A DNA stretch of 64,000 nt from Mantis religiosa (Eukaryota; Arthropoda; Insecta; Mantodea; Mantidae), in assembly GCA_030765055.1 (NCBI GenBank), contig CM060955.1, forward strand, positions 152,845,469 to 152,909,468, in the 5' to 3' direction. The notes beneath the pieces were generated by a model. That model was given only the letters and a program-made list of their open reading frames with translations. It searched no databases and had not been told where the DNA came from. Below are positions 1 to 12,372 of this stretch, piece by piece. Numbering within the stretch: the stretch's first letter is position 1; every line of letters begins with the position of its first letter. Both the position numbers and the translations under genes were made by a program.

Positions 1-129
1 CAAAGCTTTATAACCATGCAGTTGTTGAAATAACAATTGCAACGTAATTCGTATATTACGCAAATGGTTTAAACATTTAGTTTAAAATTAATTATAGTTT
101 ATAAATTACTTATTTTCTAATCCAATTAA

Positions 130-375
130 AATACCAGAGGTGCATCAGTATAGCTGTGAATGTTACGTTAAGAGATAATTCGTTATTGTCATTGTCTTCA
201 GCGTCGGAGTACTGCAAATTTATGATGATAGGTTCCAAAATCTCGTTACGTGCTATTTCTTTCCAAAAGTCGTCTTCTTGTAGTTTATCTGATGTCTCAC
301 GCAGTTTCCACAGTCTTGTGTTCTTAGTCAATTTCTTCGTGAATAAGTCGTTCTACGTCTGTCAGTTTAAAAATA
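130..375 (-). pseudogene. MADF-like domain fragment, copy 1
   Basis: Reading the minus strand, a piece starting LTDVERLIHEE shifts frame by one base and continues as LWKLRETSDKLQEDDFWKEIA. The spacing of the LI start, the LW pair and the final WKEIA resembles an N-terminal MADF (Myb/SANT-like) DNA-binding domain; this family call is inference. A decayed relative in the opposite orientation lies at 37235-37404, so this is a repeated fragment, either from a transposon or a multicopy pseudogene. No intact start or gene structure is visible. Confidence 0.35.
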
Positions 376-1029
376 TCATTTCTATTTGCAACATAATTTG
401 AGCCCACACTAACTCTATTGGATTGTTCTGGCAGTAGTAAGGGGGAAGGTGGATCGTGTATCATTGATCCAGCTGATACACTTTTTCATGGAAGAGTAAA
501 CAGAGATTACGAACCATTCATAAACAAAGATATAATGTGACTAGACTCGTTCTGCCAGACCAGCAGGAAGTGTACTGTTTCCTCTCATCTAATTTAACAA
601 GCACCTTGGCTTATCAAAGTACATATTTCTTTTATCACTTCATGTCAAATGTTTACGTTTCAGTTCTGAGTAATTTATAATATACGTTCACGCATACATG
701 CCAACCAATAATGATATTCATTACAGTGCTTACGTACCAATGCATTGTTATAATATAATGGTATCTATATTATTTATTTGTATTAGGAAAACTATTTGAG
801 CTAAAAATATGGAATTTTTACGGTTATGTTAAATACATTACTGTCTCCTTCCACATGGACCAGTTTTTGCAAAATCTGAATTTTTGTATTAGCGCGAATA
901 GTAATTCATACAGATTGATTTGTTCGGCGCTCGTCACACACCACTTAGGGGGAATGCAATACGACAACACTGCAGTACTCCGATTGGTTGCTCACCTAGT
1001 AGAGCTCAAGGAGAAACACCTTCCAATTT
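376..1029. other. AT-rich stretch with no recognised feature
   Basis: No recognisable coding region or repeat shared with the rest of the window. Short ORFs here have no family features. Confidence 0.5.
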
Positions 1030-1315
1030 GAAACGTATAATAACCCATGGCACGACACCCCATATAGCGCCAAGGCCTGCCAACCTGACTGCCGGCCTCA
1101 CGCCCACATACGCAAAGTAGATGTGGACGATCATTCAACCGATACGGAGAGGAGATGTATCCTAAGCTCCTCACTTTTCTTACGATGTTGAGTGGGCACC
1201 GGTCCTATACTCGGGAATTGAAATCCGCACTTCAAGGATGGGATCGATCCCGGGCCGCATTTCGTGGCAGGGAACCAAAGCGTCATACCTTAGGCCACTA
1301 AGCCAGCACGCAGAA
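1030..1315 (-). mobile_element. SINE-B copy 1 (tRNA-headed)
   Basis: Related by eye to 24370-24692: both share the blocks ACTGCCGGCCTCA, CAACCGATACGG, GAGTGGG and CACCGGTCCTATAC or close variants. On the minus strand the head at about 1310 has a B-box-like element (rc of GGGATCGATCCCGG) and an A-box-like element near the rc of TAGGCCACTAAGCC. This indicates a tRNA-derived SINE read on the minus strand. Boundaries are approximate and the copy is diverged. Confidence 0.6.
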
Positions 1316-1499
1316 GGCGTGATTAGGGGAATTTAAATCCGTTAAACTGTTCAGCGCACTTTCAGGCGTGTTTATGGTGATGATCACCATCATGCAAACC
1401 ACATTAGATAGTGGTATTTACAGTTTCAGGAAATTGGCAGCGTTGACGTGCAGAAATCCACCGGATGCCCTAGAAGAGAGGAAGACAACTTCGAGAGTT

Positions 1500-1700
1500 G
1501 TGACGTATTTCAGCCGGGAGCGAGGCCTGCAGTGCCTGTGACGTCAGGCAAGAGCCAGGTAGTACCAAGTTGCCTATATAAATGGCGCTGTGAGAACAGA
1601 ATCTGAGAATTCAGTCAGGAGTAGCGCACTTGATGACAACAATATAGCTTCCACGTGTCAAATAAAACTTAAATTTACAGTGTGACGATTTATTGAAAGA
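1500..1700 (+). promoter_or_regulatory. LTR-like core promoter and poly(A) signal
   Basis: A TATA box (CTATATAAAT, 1574-1583) is followed about 35 bases later by an arthropod-type initiator TCAGTC (1611-1616) and then AATAAA at 1661. That compact order is typical of an LTR, and the same TATA plus TCAGT arrangement is seen in the solo LTR at 62033-62530. I cannot see the ends or a target duplication, so this may be an LTR remnant of another family. It could also be a chance promoter-like cluster. Confidence 0.4.
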
Positions 1701-1774
1701 GAAATATACACACAAGAAGGACTTTGCTGTTTTTACAAATATGTTCCCCAAACCAGATTTCCAAGGTTTTATTC

Positions 1775-1990
1775 ACTTGCCGCACGGACATTGTGTATGT
1801 TTCGCTACATATGTGTGCGAATAATTCTTTTTCCTCAAAGATAGAGTCAGACTGAAAAAATTCAATGCCTTAGCCGGGATTTGAACCACGAAACTTCTGG
1901 TTGCCGTCCAGCCGCAAGAGTCGGTTGCAGAATTTAATGTCATGTCGGCACGTTGGCCGTAGTACCTCAAGGGGTATAGTGGAATGAGAT
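1775..1990 (-). mobile_element. SINE-C tRNA-headed fragment
   Basis: On the minus strand this holds GGACGGCAACCAGAAG, then GGTTCAAATCCCGGCTA (B box), then AGTCAGACTCTATC. The same blocks recur at 13035-13150 (plus) and partly at 12795-12895 (minus). The B box and flanking pattern indicate a tRNA-derived SINE; this copy is diverged. Confidence 0.55.
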
Positions 1991-2178
1991 GGCGGGGGAA
2001 ACCGGAGATCGCAGAGAAAACCTACCCCAGCGCCGTGAGAAATTAAGGAGTTTATTTTATTTATCTCTCATATTTCTTATGAAATTGTATAATTTTTCCT
2101 TCCCTATATCCTTGTAAATATATTATTTTTATCTTCATATTTTCAACTACATATATTCGAGGCGTGTTCCTTAAACTA

Positions 2179-3097
2179 CGAGGGCTGTTTTCAATAAAGA
2201 ATGATCATAATTCTTTTACGGTCATAACTTTTCGCACTAAAATTCTATCTTATTATATTCTGTTAGCTTAATGTGAAACAAACACGCCATAGTAGTTTCA
2301 TTGTTGGTACTCCTGGTTCCCACCTGTGAGAACCAGGCAAGTTCAGACATGTTTAGAATCGCCTACCGCTGCAATGGAGGTAGCATGCAGTTAAAGTTGA
2401 TGTTAGAAGAAGATCCGGAGATTCTTTCAAACGTAATCACTGCTGATGAAACTTGGCTCCATCATTTTGATCCTGAGAGCAAACAGCAAAGCTCAGTGTC
2501 GAAATCTCCTTCATTACCAGTCCCCAAAGAAGCAAAAGCGGTTGCTTCTGCTTGGAAAGTTATGGTCATCTCATTCTTTGATATTCATGGAATGGTTTAT
2601 CAACATGTTGTACCTGCACACACATCAGTAACTGGACAATACTACAGAGATGTCCTGAAAACACTGCTAGTATATATCAGGCCCAAAAGACCACGTTTCT
2701 GTGAAGCAGGCTGGATGCTGCACCACGATAATGCGCGGCTGCATATTCCCAATGTTATTGCTGAATATCTTACAAAAATCAACGTGAAGTGCATCCATTA
2801 TCCTCCCTATAGTCCGAATTTAGCCCCATGTAACTTTTTCTATTCCACAAGTTGAAGAAACACCTTCGTGGGAGACATTATACATCATCAGAATCCGTGG
2901 TGAAAGCTGCGGCGGCGATTTTGAAGGATATCTCAAAAACTGGTATCCAGCATGTCTCTGAAGACTGGTAGAAATGCTGGGACAAGCGCACCGCATTCAC
3001 GGGAGACTATTTTGAGAAGGACCATCAAAATTATGAGGATGAGTAAAAGTATGTCGTCAAAAAAAATTTGTGATAATTCTTTATTGAACAGCCCTCT
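2179..3097 (+). mobile_element. Mariner element 1, internally deleted
   Basis: Terminal inverted repeats begin GAGGGCTGTT and continue TCAATAAAGAAT on both ends, with TA duplications at 2177-2178 and 3098-3099. At 919 bp it is shorter than a usual 1.3-kb mariner. The family recurs on the minus strand at 19800-20496. Confidence 0.9.
2301..2855 (+). pseudogene. Mariner transposase fragment (dead)
   Basis: This encodes a truncated mariner transposase of 184 aa. Visible motifs are the first catalytic region ADETWLHHFDPE, the second region LHHDNARLH, and the third region SPNLAPCNFF. The third region normally reads SPDLAPCDFF, so the final catalytic Asp is replaced by Asn. The N-terminal helix-turn-helix half is missing through an internal deletion, and the frame stops soon after the third motif. 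The enzyme would cut and paste DNA at TA sites; this copy cannot. Confidence 0.88.
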
Positions 3098-5695
3098 TAA
3101 ATATTGTCAGCCATCCTGCTGGGACCTTAGATGTGAGTGTCTAGGGTCAAGTGCCTAATCGAAGAATCAGAGAGGGAGCAGCGATCGGACTGGTATGAAA
3201 GTGAGGTGTTGATATGAATTCAAGATGAAACTGATGAATATAAATGGAGAAAATGGTGACAGGAATAGCGAGAAAACCGAGGAATCTAAAGAAACCCTAC
3301 TGAAACGCCACTTCTTCCATAAAAATTCCTTCATGCGGTTTCTTCAAATCGATCTTGATCCGCCTTGATGAGGGTCGAGCTATCTAATCATTCATCAACA
3401 GCGCTCTTTCCATCGGAACTAACGGATGAAAAATTTCCGAATATTCAACTAAAGTATTATGAAACCTTTGAGGAACGCGCGGCTTCCTTAACCTCTCTCC
3501 GACAGTCCTCCAAGTTCTGGAAAAGGTGCACAATAAATATGCAAGTTATTTTAAGCAATTTTACTTTCATTTCCAATGTTAGTTAATCACATAAATAGTT
3601 ACTTATGGTAATAGTGAGTCAAGAAGCATTTTCTGGACGAGTGGAAGGTTCGTTAAATTCCGCGAGTGTATAAATAAGTTTTGTACGATACAATGTTTTA
3701 TCCAACACTTACCGTAATCATTAAAAAGGCTCACTACGGTCGTATTTAAACGGCAATAGAATAGAAATTTTATATGTAATCTCATTTTCTGTGATATAGA
3801 CAAAGCCAGCTGGATGTGTGTCACAAACATCGTTGGCCAATACCTAACATGAGAGAATCGATGTTAGCGAGTCGTTTGTTTTAATTGTTGGAACAGTTTG
3901 AATAACAACTTATGTCAATCAATTCATACTAATTATGGAAAATAATACTTAGGAGAGCTTTAACTACAATCAATATTATACTTGAAATGTAGGCCCAGGA
4001 TTATATTTTATAACCTATAGTAGTTAAACTCGACTTTTATCCACCCTTAATATTAAAATGTTACTTTAATAGCTTAATTTATGTTATTAAAGTACAACTT
4101 AATAGGTAAATCTTAGGCAAACTGTATTATTTTAACGTAATGCAGAAATCCTCAACAATAACAACTAAATGATATTCTTTACTCTTTAAGAACAAGTTAA
4201 CCTCTTCGAAGAAATAGTCTACGACTGTCCAGAAACATAATTGCTTTGGTTAATTTATGTATCACTAAGCTGATTTCTAATACTATTTTTTTCTCTTTAT
4301 AAAATTATTTAGAATGACTACCAACGTGATTACAACATAGTAAAGCTTCCTTGCCTGAGGATTATTACGTTTTTGCACCCATAAAATTTAGTGCACTTCC
4401 TTTGCAATTAGAATAAGAATTATTCGGAGCCTCTTATTACTTTTTGTAAAAATTCCAATTAAAAGGTACAGGTACACACGAAAACACACACATAAAACTG
4501 TATAATGTATTTAAATATAACCCTTCAGAATGGAAAGTACAAATACATTATTTCTAATAACTTTCTTCTCTTATAAGATAGGAATTTTGTGCTTCTGGTA
4601 TTTCAGTAATTATGAAATCAAATTTTAAATACATATCGCAAAGCCTAGTATCGTTTTTCGAAGATAATGTTTTTTATTCGCTTCTCTTTCTGCTTCATGA
4701 TTACGTGTTGGTAACAAAACCTAACTACCTGCTTTGATTATTTTACTCTATGTATGTTTTGGAAACTATATCAAATTCTTTAACTGCTAACATATCTATT
4801 ATTAAAAAAATGGAATGCATTAAGTGTTATTGTTGACATTTATTTTGGATTTGTAGATTACCTTTTATTTGCTAACAGTTATGTAGATATTACGTATCCA
4901 GATAGTAAGTTGTTAATTTTCTATGGTCAACAATCGGGTGTGAATAATGGACTTCCCTTTACTAGCAAAATTAATATTGATGTCTGTTGTATTAGAACCT
5001 CCTGTGCAACAGGTATTTATAAATAATGTGATTTTATTTAATAGCTATTTCTGTTATTTACTATCATGGAAGGAAAACAATTTGCAATTTAAGAGCATTG
5101 GGGAATCTTGTAAATAGAAAATATTCAACTTGCTATTGTATTTTCAAAATTTGCTTCATTCTTCAGTGATGCGTCTACCACACTTGTAAAAGAACAAATG
5201 GAAGCAGGTCTTAAGGTAAGAAGGTATTTCACTTGGGGCTAAAATTCACTTTTTATTTTTATATCTCATTATAATTTCAGCCCTCTCGATTACAGATATA
5301 TACTTAAAAGTTCATTGGAGAAATATTTTATACCTAATTTGCTTATTATAGTGGATGTTAAGTTTCTGCCACGCCCCTTTTCGTAAGGTTTCAGAAAATC
5401 GATCTTAACTTCTGTAATACTAAACAGATAATTCTAAACTAAGCTTTGTTTTGTAAGGGATCTTTCAAGCTTTCTGCTGGTACCACATTAACTCCAATCA
5501 TGCTAGTTTTTCTTTTGTCTTCGGCTGTGTATGTGAACAGTTATTTGTTTTGAATATTTTGTACTAGTTATTGGTGAATATATGATATGGATAGGCCAAA
5601 AATATTTGGAAATAGAAAGTTAACAGGCAATCGTTTTACAAAAATCACAACAGTAAATGTCAAAATATAAATACACTAGACAATGGAACCACATA
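3098..5695. other. Long AT-rich intergenic stretch
   Basis: I see no recognisable coding family, SINE or array here. Short ORFs at 3365-3586 (+) and 3603-3830 (-) show no domain features. Confidence 0.5.
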
Positions 5696-6371
5696 CGAGA
5701 TACGACCAGAAAGTAAGTTCTGTTTGATAATAAAATTAAATTGTGTAAGACACAGAAAAATTATTTATTGCATAAAATTCTACAACCCTTAAACTACTTT
5801 TCTACATAACTGCAGAAATTTTGCAGGCATTTGTCATAGCGAGGCACAAGTTTTTGTTTACCTTCTTCATAGAAGTTTGCCGCTTCTGTCTTCAACCACT
5901 TGGAATCATTTTCTTTCAGCTCTTCGTCAATGTTGAAGTGTTGACCGCCAAGGAAAGATATGAGGTGCAAAAACATATGAAAGTCGCTAGGAGCAAGGTC
6001 AGGACTGTACGGGGGATGGTCAAACACGTCTCAGCCAAATCCCTGTAGGATGTTTTTCGTCGCTTTTGCAGTGTGTGGTCGTGTTTTGTCGTGAAGAAAC
6101 ACAACACCTTTTGACAGTGTTCTGTATAGCGCGGCGCAATCCTAGCATTCAGAAAACGAATCACAGATATGATTTCACAAGCGGCGGGATTTTCAATCAA
6201 CACCGACATTGTAAACAAGCACAACAAAGCGTACGTGGCAGACAGCGATCTAACAATGGTGCACGTTATTTCTCCTTGATACAGAGGGTCTACCGCGCTA
6301 GTGCGGAACTGCGATCACAGCGCTGCAGCGGAGATAAATTGAAACAGAACTTACTTTCTGGACGCCTCTTG
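5696..6371 (-). mobile_element. Mariner element 2, internally deleted
   Basis: Near-perfect terminal inverted repeats share CCAGAAAGTAAGTTCTGTTT (about 5706-5725 and rc near 6342-6361), with TA duplications at 5694-5695 and 6372-6373. The minus strand carries an N-terminal helix-turn-helix stretch (MSVLIENPAACEIISVIRFL) joined directly to the C-terminal catalytic stretch HPPYSPDLAPSDFHMFLHL in another frame. The middle, including the first catalytic Asp, is deleted. The copy is 676 bp, so non-autonomous, and belongs to a different mariner subfamily from element 1. Confidence 0.9.
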
Positions 6372-6373
6372 TA

Positions 6374-7579
6374 TAATACTGAGGTTAGTATGCCCAGTTC
6401 ACACAATACATGTGCTAATCATGATAGTAAACATATACAGAAATTGATGAGCTGCGAGTCCTGAAAGCAGATAAAATGGTTGAAGAACTGGCCAAGAAGG
6501 CAAGAAAAATGAAGAGGTACCTGAAAGGAACAAGTGAGAATAGAGAGGATAAAGATTATTAAGTAGTGATATTCTGACTCATGTGAGAAGTCAGTAATCA
6601 ATATATGAACTTTAAAACTGTTTTTCTCAGTTTCACATTTTTTTCATCTTATAGTACAGTTTTTTAAAAAAATATTCAACAAAAGTATATGAAAGTTTTT
6701 GTGTGTATTAAGCAGACTTATAAGACTAATAATAAGAAGCGATTTTTCTCTGAGATTCAAAATCTTATCTCTTAACATATATTATCTGAAATTTCAGTGT
6801 CTTTTTAAAAAACTAAAATTTATAGCTAATTATCAGTACAAAATTTTCATATAATAGGTATTATTCAAGATAAAGATTTCAAGAACATGCCTGAGAAATT
6901 TTATGTACATATCAATAATAATTTCTTAGTGATGTGCACCCAAAATCATTAGGATAGCACTGCAGAGATAGGCAGTGCTTTCTCACTTTAACTTAGCTGT
7001 CTCAACTCATGAAAGAACTTCTACAAAGGGCTACCTTCACCGCTCAGCTCCACATGGTCCAAGAGCCCTGAACCAACTGACAATAAGCAAAATTATGGGT
7101 ACAAATAACTGGTGGCCATTCATTTACCAACTGGAGGAAAGTGGGTGAACTTGGGTATTCGTCGGGAACAGAACCCGGGAGCTACCAAGTTTCCGCTAAA
7201 GCCATCTCTCTGTTACCGCACTTCCATTGTTTCACCTACTGTATCAGCTGGTAGTAGTGGCATCTCATTCACACAAAATGTGGGAAAACAATTTACCTCG
7301 GGCACTTTCTTCCTCAGTTTCGAAATGAAATGGTAGAAAGTGAAGCAGCACAAAATGCAATTCGCACCGATTGTAGTGTGTTGTTGTTACGATTACGCTT
7401 CCTTTGACGTCACAATGCAGCCCACGCTACGTAATGTTCATTATAGTAGAAGCCTCGAGCGACGGGTTCTTTCATAAAGGAATATGCATGAAGGTAAATC
7501 GATTTATATGACTTTCAACTTTCTGTAAAGAATACATTGTTTCAAATCCACGCATTCTTCATGATCTAAATTCCCCTGT
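6374..7579. other. AT-rich stretch with no recognised gene
   Basis: No clear coding family. A B-box-like string near 7165-7190 (rc of GGGAACAGAACCCGGGAGCT) may be a worn tRNA-derived SINE head, but I cannot define an element. Confidence 0.4.
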
Positions 7580-7690
7580 GTACAGTGGATATAATGAAAA
7601 GTGCAGTAGTACCAGCACATTTAATAGAAATAACAAGGGAAATACACATAGAAGCTACAATAAAAATTAATGTACCGTGGTACATGAACT
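7580..7690 (+). pseudogene. Non-LTR reverse transcriptase scrap
   Basis: One frame reads VPAHLIEITREIHIEATIKI. A very similar string, MPAHLIEIGKEM, occurs at about 12570-12610 after LLWNILLDVMENTE. The pattern LWNIL...PxHLIxLI is the finger region of several non-LTR RTs, including RTE/CR1-like families. Only a scrap remains. Confidence 0.4.
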
Positions 7691-7899
7691 TACCTATTAG
7701 GTCCAGCTGAGATTGCCAACCCGACTAACTTATATCCAGGAAACCGTTAGTCAGTATACTTCTGCAATAAGGAAATGATTTTTTGAATTGTTCATCAATG
7801 AAAATGTTCCATTCATAAGCTCTATATCAAACATTATCGTGCATTTGACTTGGGTATTATAACATGGCGTCAGTGACGTCACGTTTAACTATAATAATT

Positions 7900-8050
7900 A
7901 GGGAATAAGTTTGATTCTGTCTCTGCCCTCTCCATTGAACAGAACGTCAACATAGCACAAGATGCTGACGACGTTCTGTTGTACTACACAAACATTTACG
8001 CAGAACCATCAACTCCATCCAACGACGCCTCCTCCTCCTCCCAGACTGAT
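7900..8050 (+). pseudogene. Left half of a split non-LTR RT
   Basis: In frame, the sequence reads NVNIAQDADDVLLYYTN, which matches the RT active-site motif (Q-YADD-xxLY) with Tyr changed to Asp (codon at 7961). Directly after this the 48-bp repeat array begins, and the thumb side of a Jockey-like RT appears on the far side at 11923. The short length makes the call depend on that context. Confidence 0.5.
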
Positions 8051-8054
8051 GCAA

Positions 8055-11000
8055 CGCTTTGTCCATTGTCCATCAATCCGGAGGAAAACCAAGATTGATG
8101 CACGCTTTGGCTATTGTCCATCAATCCGGAGGAAAACCAAGATTCAAGCACGCTTTGGTCATTGTCCATCAATCCCGAGAAATGCCAAGATTGATGCACG
8201 CTTTGTCCATTGTCCATCAATCCGGAGAAAACCCAAGATTGATGCACGCTTTGGCCATTGTCCATCAATCCGGAGGAAAACCAAGATTCAAGCACGCTTT
8301 GGTCATTGTCCATCAATCCCGAGAAATGCCGAGATTGATGCACGCTTTGTCATTTGTCCATCAATCCGGAGAAAACCCAAGATTGATGCACGCTTTGGCC
8401 ATTGTCCATCTATCCGGAGGAAAACCAAGATTGAAGCACGCTTTGGTCATTGTCCATCAATCCCGAGAAATGCCAAGATTGAGGAACGCTTTGGTCATTG
8501 TCCATCAATCCCAAGAAATGCCAAGATTGCTGCACACTTTGGCGATTATCCATCAATCCGAAGAAAATTCAAGATTGATGCATGCTTTGGCCATTGTCCA
8601 TCAATCCCGAGAAATATCAAGATTGATGCACGCTTTGTCCATTGTCCATCAATCCGGAGAAAACCCAAGATTGATGCACGCTTTGGCCATTGTCCATCAA
8701 TCCGGAGGAAAACCAAGATTGAAGCACGCTTTGGTCATTGTCCATCAATCCCGAGAAATGCCAAGATTGATGAACGCTTTGGTCATTGTCCATCAATCCC
8801 GAGAAATGCCAAGATTGCTGCATACTTTGGCGATTATCCATCAATCCGAAGAAAATTCAAGATTGATGCACGGTTTGTCCATTGTCCATCAATCCGGAGA
8901 AAACCCAAGATTTGTGCACGCTTTGGTCATTGTCTATCAATACCGAGAAATGCCAAGATTGCTGCACACTTTGGCGATTATCCATCAATCCGAAGAAAAT
9001 TCAAGATTGATGCATGCTTTGGCCATTGTCCATCAATCCCGAGAAATGCCAAGATTGATGCACGCTTTGTCCATTGTCCATCAATCCGGAGAAAACCCAA
9101 GATTGATGCACGCTTTGGCCATTGTCCATCAATCCGGAGGAAAACAAAGATTGAAGCACGCTTTGGTCATTGTCCATCAATCCCGAGAAATGCCAAGATT
9201 GATGAACGCTTTGGTTATTGTCCATCAATCCCGAGAAATGCCAAGATTGCTGCATACTTTGGCGATTATCCATCAATCCGAAGAAAATTCAAGATTGATG
9301 CACGCTTTGGCCATTGTCCATCAATCCGGAGAAAACCCAAGATTGATGCACGCTTTGGCGATTATCCATCAATCCGAAGAAAATTCAAGATTGATGCATG
9401 CTTTGGCCATTGTCCATCAATCCCGAGAAATGCCAAGATTGATGCACGCTTTGTCCATTGTCCATCAATCCGGAGAAAACCCAAGATTGATGCACGCTTT
9501 GGCCATTGTCCATCAATCCGGAGGAAAACCAAGATTGAAGCACGCTTTGGTCATTGTCCATCAATCCCGAGAAATGCCAAGATTGATGAACGCTTTGGTC
9601 ATTGTCCATCAATCCCGAGAAATGCCAAGATTGCTGCACACTTTGGCGATTATTTATCAATCTGAAGAAATTCAAGATTGATGCATGCTTTGGCCATTGT
9701 CCATCAATCCCGAGAAATACCAAGATTGATGCACGCTTTGTCCATTGTCCATCAATCCGGAGAAAACCCAAGATTGATGCACGCTTTGGCCATTGTCCAT
9801 CAATCCGGAGGAAAACCAAGATTGAAGCACGCTTTGGTCATTGTCCATCAATCCCGAGAAATGCCAAGATTGATGAACGCTTTGGTCATTGTCCATCAAT
9901 CCCGAGAAATGCCAAGATTGCTGCATACTTTGGCGATTATCCATCAATCCGAAGAAAATTCAAGATTGATGCACGGTTTGTCCATTGTCCATCAATCCGG
10001 AGAAAACCCAAGATTTATGCACGCTTTGGTCATTGTCCATCAATACCGAGAAATGCCAAGATTGCTGCACACTTTGGCGATTATCCATCAATCCGAAGAA
10101 AATTCAAGATTGATGCATGCTTTGGCCATTGTCCATCAATCCCGAGAAATGCCAAGATTGATGCACGCTTTGTCCATTGTCCATCAATCCGGAGAAAACC
10201 CAAGATTGATGCACGCTTTGGTCATTGTCCATCAATCCGGAGGAAAACCAAGATTGAAGCACTCTTTGGTCATTGTCCATCAATCCCGAGAAATGCCAAG
10301 ATTGATGAACGCTTTGGTTATTGTCCATCAATCCCGAGAAATGCCAAGATTGCTGCATACTTTGGCGATTATCCATCAATCCGAAGAAAATTCAAGATTG
10401 ATGCACGCTTTGGCCATTGTCCATCAATCCGGAGAAAACCCAAGATTGATGCACGCTTTGGCGATTATCCATCAATCCGAAGAAAATTCAAGATTGATGC
10501 ATGCTTTGGCCATTGTCCATCAATCCCGAGAAATGCCAAGGTTGATGCACGCTTTGTCCATTGTCCATCAATCCGGAGAAAACCCAAGATTGATGCACGC
10601 TTTGGCCATTGTCCATCAATCCGGAGGAAAACCAAGATTGAAGCACGCTTTGGTCATTGTCCATCAATCCCGAGAAATGCCAAGATTGATGAACGCTTTG
10701 GTCATTGTCCATCAATCCCGAGAAATGCCAAGATTGCTGCACACTTTGGCGATTATTTATCAATCTGAAGAAAATTCAAGATTGATGCATGCTTTGGCCA
10801 TTGTCCATCAATCCCGAGAAATGCCAAGATTGATGCACGCTTTGTCCATTGTCCATCAATCCGGAGAAAACCCAAGATTGATGCACGCTTTGGCCATTGT
10901 CCATCAATCCGGAGGAAAACCAAGATTGAAGCACGCTTTGGTCATTGTCCATCAATCCCGAGAAATGCCAAGATTGATGAACGCTTTGGTTATTGTCCAT

Positions 11001-11850
11001 CAATCCGGAGAAATGCCAAGATTGATGAACGCTTTGGTCATTGTCCATCAATCCCGAGAAATGCCAAGATTGCTGCACACTTTGGCGATTATTTATCAAT
11101 CTGAAGAAAATTCAAGATTGATGCACGCTTTGTCCATTTTCCATCAATCCGGAGAAAACCCAAGATTGATGCACGCTTTGGTCATTGTCCATCAATCCGG
11201 AGGAAAACTAAGATTGAAGCACGCTTTGGTCATTGTCCATCAATCCCGAGAAATGCCAAGATTGATGAACGCTTTGGTCATTGTCCATCAATCCCGAGAA
11301 ATGCCAAGATTGATGCACGCTTTGGCCATTGTCCATCAATCCGGAGGAAAACTAAGATTGAAGCACGCTTTGGTCATTGTCCATCAATCCCGAGAAATGC
11401 CAAGATTGATGAACGCTTTGGTCATTGTCCATCAATCCCGAGAAATGCCAAGATTGCTGCACACTTTGGCGATTATTTATCAATCTGAAGAAAATTAAAG
11501 ATTGATGCACGCTTTGTCCATTTTCCATCAATCCGGAGAAAACCCAAGATTTATGCACGCTTTGGTCATTGTCCATCAGTCCCGAGAAATGCCAAGATTG
11601 CTGCACACTTTGGCGATTATCCATCAATCCGAAGAAAATTCAAGATTGATGCATGCTTTGGCCATTGTGTATCAATCCGGAGAAAAGCCAAGATCGATTC
11701 ACGCTTTGGCCATTGTGTATCAATTCGGAGAAAAACCAAGATTGGTGCACACTTTGCCGATTATCTATAAATCAAGAGAAAAGCCAAGTTTGTTACCCGT
11801 TTTGGCCACTGTCCATCAATCCGGAGAAAAGCCAAGTCATTTTATTCACA
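8055..11850. repeat. 48-bp minisatellite array (about 79 copies)
   Basis: The unit contains CATTGTCCATCAATCC, then a GAGAAA/GGAGGAAAA variant, then CAAGATTGATGCACGCTTTG. Several unit types alternate, giving higher-order structure: a block of about 23 units repeats at an offset of 1103 bp (for example 8871 matches 9974, and 9001 matches 10104). Because 48 is divisible by three and most units lack stops in two forward frames and one reverse frame, long ORFs run through it (7962-9665, 8059-9681, 9678-11498 and others). In one frame the 16-aa unit is FGHCPSIRRKTKIDAR-like; in another it is IVHQSGGKPRLMHALA-like. Units at the right end (11690-11840) are most diverged. I regard these ORFs as a property of the repeat, not as genes. 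Confidence 0.95.
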
Positions 11851-11922
11851 AAGTGCGGCTCTGCCCCTAACTTCCCTTCGTTCAGCTACTCTGGGCGAAG
11901 GATAAGGTGAGAGAATTCCATT

Positions 11923-12372
11923 AAGGCCTCGGGTTTGACTCTGGACAAGGGTCTAACTTTCGGGGAACAGGTTCGAGGATTGTCGCATCGGGTGAATGGG
12001 GCCAGGGCCTCACTTTGCCCGATGTTGCGCTTCACGATGCCTGTTCCCATGAAGCTACGCCTTTTCCAGGCTTTAGTCCTCCCCATAATGCTTTATGCGT
12101 GTGAAGTCTAGACTGCAGGCTACAACCTCCGACTGTTCCAACGTGTACAGCTTAGATGTCTTCGGGTTATCTATTCTGTACAGAGACGGTTCGCCGTGAA
12201 GTTACTTCTCGAGGCTTCATCCTTCCGATTTGTGGTGGATGAAATTAGGCGCCGGGCCATCAAATTTTGCGACAGCTTACTATCTCATCAGAGCACCCTG
12301 GTTGGGTCTCTTGGGGATTATCGTCCAAGAAAATGGTGCCTAAAGCGATACCGGCTATCACGCATAGCGTGT
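11923..12372 (+). pseudogene. Right half of split Jockey-like RT (thumb)
   Basis: In frame this reads GLTLDKGLTFGEQ, then MKLRLFQALVLPIMLYACEV, a stop, then LRLFQRVQLRCLRVIYSVQR. The same order is seen in the LINE at 50862-51269 (GVQLDSGLTF, RAIIPPLILYGCEVWG, LQAMQNRALRMIYDTER). This is the region after the RT active site in Jockey-clade non-LTR elements. The stop replaces the Trp after CEV. The reading frame lies immediately to the right of the 48-bp array. Confidence 0.75.

Noticed and set aside
2301..2855. Functional transposase or SETMAR-like host gene
   Set aside because: Truncated and lacking the third catalytic Asp; flanked by mariner ends.
8055..11850. CRISPR-like array
   Set aside because: Units follow each other directly with no unique spacers, and the setting is an animal genome.
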